DNA from: Adiantum capillus-veneris | Taxonomy: Eukaryota; Streptophyta; Polypodiopsida; Polypodiales; Pteridaceae | Direction: 5' to 3' | Length of the DNA: 64,000 bases | Assembly (NCBI GenBank): GCA_014529385.2 | Contig: CM043962.1 | Span: forward strand, 121,977,970 to 122,041,969 | Shown: positions 58,500 through 64,000 of the stretch, piece after piece | How positions within the stretch are numbered: position 1 is the stretch's first letter | Layout: each line of letters starts with the position of its first letter | Notes under the pieces: generated by a model | Databases searched by the model: none | Told to the model about the DNA's origin: nothing | Seen by the model: the letters and a program-made list of their open reading frames with translations, nothing else | Program-made: the position numbers and the translations under genes

Positions 58500-59760
58500 C
58501 AGAAGACTGTCAACCACTCAATCCGACTGGAGAGTATGCTTTAAAAGTTGTATGAACAGTTGGATAAGCTAAGGACACGTTGAGGTAAAAATTTCAAGAG
58601 TTTGCAAAAACTCAGATATTTACTTTTTATTGACATTTTAGGCCAAATTAAGTTTTGACTTGATTCACAGGCTTAAAATAGCTCATGAAAAGACTGTCCA
58701 GTGAAAAAGTTCAAAAAAGTGTTCATTTTGGGCCTAAAGTAAATAATCACGATTATTTACTTTTGGCTCAAAAGTGACCAAGGTTGATACCACAGACTCT
58801 ACCCATGTGTGCAAACAACTTTTGTAAAGGCCCGTAGAATTTGGATCACCAAACTGACCAAAAACTGGGTAAAAACTAAATTCTGTCTTGACTTTCAAGA
58901 ACTTGAGTGTAAATTGAGAAAATTTTGTTCAAACTCAATGAAATTTGATTCATAAGCTTATATTGATGTGATAAACATGTGTATATGCTTAGTTGACAGA
59001 TGCAAAAATTTACTAGAAGTAAATAATCGTGATTATTTATATCTGTACCATTTTTCAACTTTTTTGACCAAGTCAGCATACCACTGGCTTTAGCATATTA
59101 TAATATGTCCACAAATCAAATTTGGTGAGATTTGGATCATTGGATTGAGAATTGTGGCCAAATTTGCAAAGTCAATCTGCGGATACAAAACTGATGACAA
59201 TTTGAACAAAACTTATCCAAACTTGATGAAACTTGGCTAGGGAGCTTAGGTTGAGATACTTAATAAATCTGTACCAAGATTGTTGCAAAAAAGTGCACAA
59301 AAATACATAGAGTAAATAATTACAATTATTTACATCTGCTTCAAGAATTGATAATCTGGCGCGTTTGAGTATACCACAAGGTCAAGCATATCAAGTAGAC
59401 CACACAAATCAATTTTGGTAAAATTTGGATCCCAAAAGTTACACTTAAGCCAGATTCTTGAAAACCAAGTTTGTGGACACGAAACAGTTGATAACTTGAA
59501 CAAATTCTGTTCAAACTTGGTGAAAATTGTCCAGAGACCTTAACAAGTTGCATGCTTGGCAAATCAAGCCAAAAAGTGTAAAAAATTGAGAAAAGTGAAT
59601 AATCGCGATTATTTACTACTGCTACACAGAGATACCATTTTTGACTTTTGAACTTGTCCAATATTAGACCAACATAATACAAGGCCACTGAGCAATTTTG
59701 GATTCAATTGGATCCAAATTGGTACATGTTCACTCAGTTTCCAGGTTGCAGATTAGTCGT
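58500..59760 (+). repeat. Leader tandem repeats (about 285 bp, four copies) with a 22-bp palindrome
   Basis: Each unit centres on GTAAATAATCGCGATTATTTAC or a close variant: 58739-58760, 59019-59040, 59312-59333 and 59595-59616, spaced 280, 293 and 283 bases. Between palindromes the units share AATTTGGATC(A/C)(C/T), GATGA(A/C)A(A/C)TTG and TTCAAACTTG-like words. The consensus palindrome is perfect; copies 1 to 4 have one to three changes, mostly in the centre. The array lies in the untranslated leader between primer site and gag. Confidence 0.85.
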
Positions 59761-60181
59761 TTGGCTTTTTGCAAAAGTAGAATCTGAAAGTCTCAACTAC
59801 TGACTCACTCAGCTCAGTTTGAAGAGATACACAAAGACCAGTCACAATAGTTAGCAAGAATTGTATAGTCTTTGTGAAAGAATAGCTAACTTGATTAAAA
59901 TTGATACAGAAATCAGGTTGCAGACAAGGAATTGAAAGCTTGACGAAGTTGCGATCAAGTCAAGTGAAAGAAGTTGACAACAAGTCAATCCGACGATAAG
60001 TACTCTATCCAGGGCTTCACGAGTCTATATGAACCTTAGATATGGTCGTATACTAGCTAATCAAGGCATATTTGGAGAGACCGCTAGTAGAGTATCCACT
60101 GAAGAATGTGTGAATCAAAGCAATCCCTTGCACACTATCCTTGAAGAAGTCTCAGACACTTTTTCAGATTGAACATATGAA

Positions 60182-60631
60182 ATGTCTTCCTATTCGATTG
60201 ACTCAAAAACCGGAACGATAGTGCGTTATAAGCATATACTCTCTTTGTATAAGACTAATCGTTATGGAGCTCAGGTTTACCTGGATCCTAATGAAGAGTA
60301 TGCTATTCGCATTGATGACCATGGCATAGAGTTTGAACAGAAAATCAGAGCAAACAAACAAGGAAAAATATACATGGGTAGAAACGGAACTCAGTATTTA
60401 CAAGTTGAAAACCCTGACATGATAGACGAATGGGGGTTAGAAGTAAATACCATAATTCTAGATATGGCAGCAGAAGAAGGACCACCAACTTTAGAATTTG
60501 AGGGATACGATCAGGTTGATTTGAAGCTTTTGAAACGGCTTAGTACGGATAATCCTAGTATCGGAGTCTATTGTTGGGAGGATAGAAATGTAAAAGATCT
60601 TTTATGGACTTCTCATGCCAAATCAGGATAG
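60182..60631 (+). CDS. Unassigned 149-residue ORF upstream of gag (retroelement leader ORF)
   Basis: Intact frame from ATG to TAG, starting MSSYSIDSKTGTIVRYKHIL, acidic in its second half (LDMAAEEGPPTLEFEGYDQV), with no motif I can name. It sits about 2.1 kb after the primer site and 430 bases before the recognisable gag core. It may be the N-terminal part of gag cut off by a stop, or a separate accessory ORF as in some giant Ty3 elements. No membrane segment or signal peptide is apparent. Confidence 0.5.
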   Translation: MSSYSIDSKTGTIVRYKHILSLYKTNRYGAQVYLDPNEEYAIRIDDHGIEFEQKIRANKQGKIYMGRNGTQYLQVENPDMIDEWGLEVNTIILDMAAEEGPPTLEFEGYDQVDLKLLKRLSTDNPSIGVYCWEDRNVKDLLWTSHAKSG

Positions 60632-61062
60632 CTAACGCCCATAAAGATCATTTATATCTACAAAATCAAGGAAAAGGGTTCAACAGATCTACCAACCTAC
60701 CTGTTTAGGGATTGTTATAACAATAACTATGTTATGATGACTCTTGAGGAGGTGGAAATAACCAACTACCAAGGGTACTCCATAAGGGATTGGATATTGA
60801 GCCAAGGACCATAAACTATTCCAAGAGATGAACACCGCGAGAGATCTTTTGAGAGTAATGTAAAGAAACCATAAATCACCTCCTCACGAAGAAAACCGGG
60901 TGACACTAAAGCCAATCCAGGGCTACATGAGTCACTATTTCCAACAGACTGGTTTGAAGGACTCGGAACAGGACAACCTGCCAGGAAATGGGGAGTTGAA
61001 CGAAATAGACGTGTCAAACCAGCTAATTTTCATAGAAATGGATCAAAAAATAAAGTGGATCT

Positions 61063-62732
61063 GGGGACCCATACGACCACTTAGCAAGCTTTAAACAAGT
61101 GCTAAGAGCAAAACGTATATTTGATTTCCATACTCAATTCGAGGGATTTTGAATGACATTAGAAGGAAAAGCATTGACATGGTTCCAAAACATTCCACCA
61201 AGGTCAATCATGGACTTAAATACATTAGCTCAAGGATTTGTAGCTGCATGTTCCAAAAAGGGGATCAAACATAATACGGTAGCTCAAATATATAGCTTCA
61301 AACAGAAACATGGTGAGTCTGTTAGGGATTGTGCATCTAGAATGAAGCAATACATTGCAAGATGCCCAGAGCTAGAGATACCTGCAGAAGAACAACTAGT
61401 GTCATTGTTTCTAGAGGCCAAAGAACTTCCTGCTATACTGTATAGCAAGAAGCATACAACCCTAGAAGAGTGTGTGTCAGATGCTATTGACTTAGGAGAC
61501 AATTGTGATATTTTCAACGAAGAAGATGTCCCTAAGGATAACCAAAGCGAGAAAACAATATCCACCAAACTAGCACAAGTGGGAACGCCTGCTACAGCAC
61601 CGCTTTTAGCCATAGAAGACATGCTCAAAAGGATGAATGACATGATGAATAACATGCAAAAAGCACCTATGAGAGGACCAGGGCAAGGGATACCTCAATA
61701 GGGACAACCAATTAGGTCGTAAAAATGGTGTGCAATCGAGGGTAAATGGACCAACCATGAGACCAATGAGTGCTATTACCGACCAAAGTATGATGGGAAT
61801 GTTCAATATGTGCCTACGAGACCACAAGGGCAACCCATGTACAGATATCAGCCTAATATGGCCCCAGCTCGAAGACCACCAATGGGTATGAAAATACCTC
61901 AGCGTGTGTTGGGTCAATAACCTCCATATCCGGGACATAATGGAGTGCCTGTAAAGTAAATGGATGCAGAAGGAGTCATAGAGGAACAAGCACAGTGTCT
62001 GTTACACCCTATGTTGAGTCTAGTCCATCTACAGTAATGGTAGAAGGAGATTGGTATAATCCACATCCACCACCAATGGAAGAACCTGTGACTTATACTA
62101 CACTAGAGCTTGCACCAATGTACTATGTAGCTAATCAAGGTGTTAGACCTCCTATGGTGAGACCCATGGTTAAGCCAAGAACTGGAAACTGTAATAACTG
62201 TGGTGCAGATGATCATTGGAAAAATCAATGTCCAGAGCCTCACAAAAACCTCAAGCCAGCTGAAGCTTATTGTATACAATGTTGCAAAAAGGGAGGACAT
62301 TTCCTTGAAGATTGTCCTAAAAATCCTTTGAACAAGGGAAAAACAGTAGTGAACATAGTCCAAGTGATACCTAGTAGCTCATCTAAGAGGGAACCGATTG
62401 TTCCAATCAAGGTAATCACCAGATCCCAGGCTAAGAAAAAGAAACATAACTCCTCTGATGATTCGAAGAATACAAAAATTTCCTCTCAAAAGACCAAGAG
62501 AAGTAGAAACAAAAGGTATGAGATGAGAAAACAAAAACAACGGACTGCAATCGAGGAAAAAGCAAAGAAGCTATTACAGGAAAAGGTGAAAGAAACTGGA
62601 AGCAAAATCAAAGAAACCACCGTGAAATCTGGAGGATCAATTTTGGTAGAAATTTTTTTTGAGCCAATTAATGCAGCCTTGGAAGCTTACCAAGCAGGAC
62701 TTAAAGCAAGCCAAAACATGAAAAACAAATGA
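61063..62732 (+). pseudogene. Second Athila-like element: gag
   Basis: The capsid begins GDPYDHLASFKQVLRAKRIF at 61063, the classical G-D-P-x-x-H start, with a stop at 61149. The frame 61153-61701 continues LEGKALTWFQNIPPRSIMDL, FVAACSKKGIKHN and YSFKQKHGESVRDCASRMKQ, all typical retrotransposon capsid. After a frameshift and stops, 61995-62732 has two zinc knuckles, CNNCGADDHWKNQC and CIQCCKKGGHFLEDCP (about residues 75-115), then a Lys-rich tail. It forms particles and binds RNA. The breaks suggest a decayed copy. Confidence 0.85.
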
Positions 62733-62753
62733 AAAAACTTTCTTTATCCAGAC

Positions 62754-63395
62754 ATGGAAGCAGCTAAGCTTGAAGCTTATCAAAATTTGGTAAGAATCAC
62801 GCAAGAGATGCTAGAAAAACAAAAACCCAAGCTCGAAAGTATGGCAAAACCTGAGGAGCTTGTGGTAGGAACTAGGAAAGAAAATCCCAAAGTGGTGATA
62901 GTATCCCACCTTGAAACAAAAGAGCCAGAACTTATAGTGCCGGATAGCGAAGATGTCTTAGATGGAATTCCATTCGTAGAAGAAGACTGACCAGGACACT
63001 TATGGGAAAAATTTAGAGAGATTAATGATGTGAGCCTAACTCTGGAGTCAGCTCCTGTAGAGGAAGTTTGGTTAGACAATCTACCTCCTGATATGGACAT
63101 GGATGTACACTCCTTGTATGGGGATTGTGGATCTGAAGCTTCAGGAACGTCTAAGCCATTGACCTTGACAACATTACCCTCTTACTTGGGAGATAACGAA
63201 GATGAATCCATAGTGTGTAAAACCACTCATATAAAAAGAGCGGAACAAACTCTAGAGGTAGACAACATCCATTCAATCATGTCTATACCCATTCAATGCA
63301 CTCTTACTTTAGGAGAACTGTTAAAAATCAGACCATACCTATGGAATGATCTACAGAAAACTCTAGAGAAGGTGGGGATAACAGGGCTAAGCTAA
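62754..63395 (+). pseudogene. Second Athila-like element: gag-protease linker
   Basis: Frames 62754-62990 and 63030-63395 are acidic and low in motifs (KEPELIVPDSEDVLDGIPFV, LTLESAPVEEVWLDNLPPDM), separated by a stop and frameshift. They lie between zinc knuckles and protease, as the linker does in the minus-strand element. Confidence 0.6.
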
Positions 63396-63540
63396 TCGCA
63401 AAAAAATTGGAAAAATTGAAACATGAATTGGATACCAAAGAGATTCGATCTATTCCAATGAACAAATTCGGAGAATAACACGAAGGGGAAGAAGGAAACA
63501 CAACCCTTTCAGTGAGATGAGATATAATAATATAAAAACC

Positions 63541-64000
63541 ATGGAAATACTGGATAGTGAGGCAGGCATAGCCATAGCCACAAAAGCCGTATGGGAATCC
63601 TGGGGACAACCAGCCATTAGACAAACTCAAATGAAATTGCAATTGGCTGATGGACATATCGAAAGACCATTAGGATTGCTTGAAAAAGTGATAGTTAATT
63701 CCTGTGGGATTAAATATCAACACACTTTTGCCATAGTAGACTTTGGAAAGAAACTCAATTATAAATTCATATTGGGAAGACCTTTCATGCGGCAAGTACA
63801 ACTCATCCGGGATTGGGGAAACAATTATTTGTACTTGAAACAAGTGGGATCAATAACAAGGCTTAATCTAAAAGATCACACTTATAGAGATGTCATGAAA
63901 ATGCCTATACAAGAATTTGACACAGTCTCTTCGGCTGAAACTAAGCTTCCATCGTGGTTGAATAAGGACACTCCTATTTGGATGTGCGGAGCCTCAAAAA
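63541..64000 (+). CDS. Second Athila-like element: aspartic protease, open at window end
   Basis: Open from ATG 63541 to the last base. MEILDSEAGIAIATKAVWES has D-S-E where D-S-G would be catalytic. KYQHTFAIVDFGKKLNYKFI and LGRPFMRQVQLIRDWGNN match the I-L-G-R-P-F block of plant Ty3/gypsy proteases. RT should follow beyond the window. Confidence 0.78.
   Translation, partial: MEILDSEAGIAIATKAVWESWGQPAIRQTQMKLQLADGHIERPLGLLEKVIVNSCGIKYQHTFAIVDFGKKLNYKFILGRPFMRQVQLIRDWGNNYLYLKQVGSITRLNLKDHTYRDVMKMPIQEFDTVSSAETKLPSWLNKDTPIWMCGASK

Noticed and set aside
58739-59616. CRISPR-like array (regularly spaced palindromes)
   Set aside because: Spacing of about 285 bp, related sequence between palindromes, eukaryotic retroelement context and no cas genes.

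Overview
The window looks like nuclear DNA of a land plant with a large, transposon-rich genome. The reasons are plant-type Ty1/copia and Ty3/gypsy (chromovirus and Athila-like) elements, an L1-type LINE, long GA/CT and CA microsatellites, and one split host gene with short GT-AG introns. A Penelope-like reverse transcriptase fragment hints at a non-flowering vascular plant (conifer, fern or lycophyte), but this is weak and I cannot name the species. No tRNA, rRNA, CRISPR or bacterial-type feature was seen.

Layout. 1-960: minus-strand gag fragment that runs off the left edge. 2.76-5.5 kb: two copia fragments placed head to head (integrase on minus; RT and RNase H on plus). 7.85-8.91 kb: Penelope-like RT fragment, cut by a 38-base C run and followed by a strong hairpin. 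9-14.1 kb: no recognisable gene, only short duplications and a CA microsatellite. 14117-30390: one Athila-like Ty3/gypsy element on minus (perfect ATAGA target duplication) with gag, protease, RT, RNase H, integrase and an extra third ORF. Its left LTR is split by a nested 6.8 kb LTR element without coding capacity (14379-21163, CATAG duplication). 31.6-38.2 kb: a chromovirus on minus with its 3' LTR but no 5' LTR, fused at about 38214 to a piece of LINE ORF2. 41382-42910: a solo LTR of the same chromovirus family with its own AGCCA duplication.

43905-45385 (+) is the only convincing host gene: six coding exons giving a 150-residue CHCHD2/Mix17-like twin-CX9C mitochondrial protein. 47.9-56.9 kb: a minus-strand copia relic whose RT is interrupted by a full-length L1-like LINE (49139-55551, 11-bp target duplication). 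From about 57.2 kb to the right edge runs a second Athila-like element on plus, with a tRNA-Asp-type primer site, a long leader holding four roughly 285-bp repeats that each centre on a 22-bp palindrome, then gag and protease.

The elements are mostly decayed (frameshifts, stops, lost catalytic residues). The nesting gives a relative timeline: copia before LINE, Athila-like before the non-coding LTR element, and LINE before or with the chromovirus junction.
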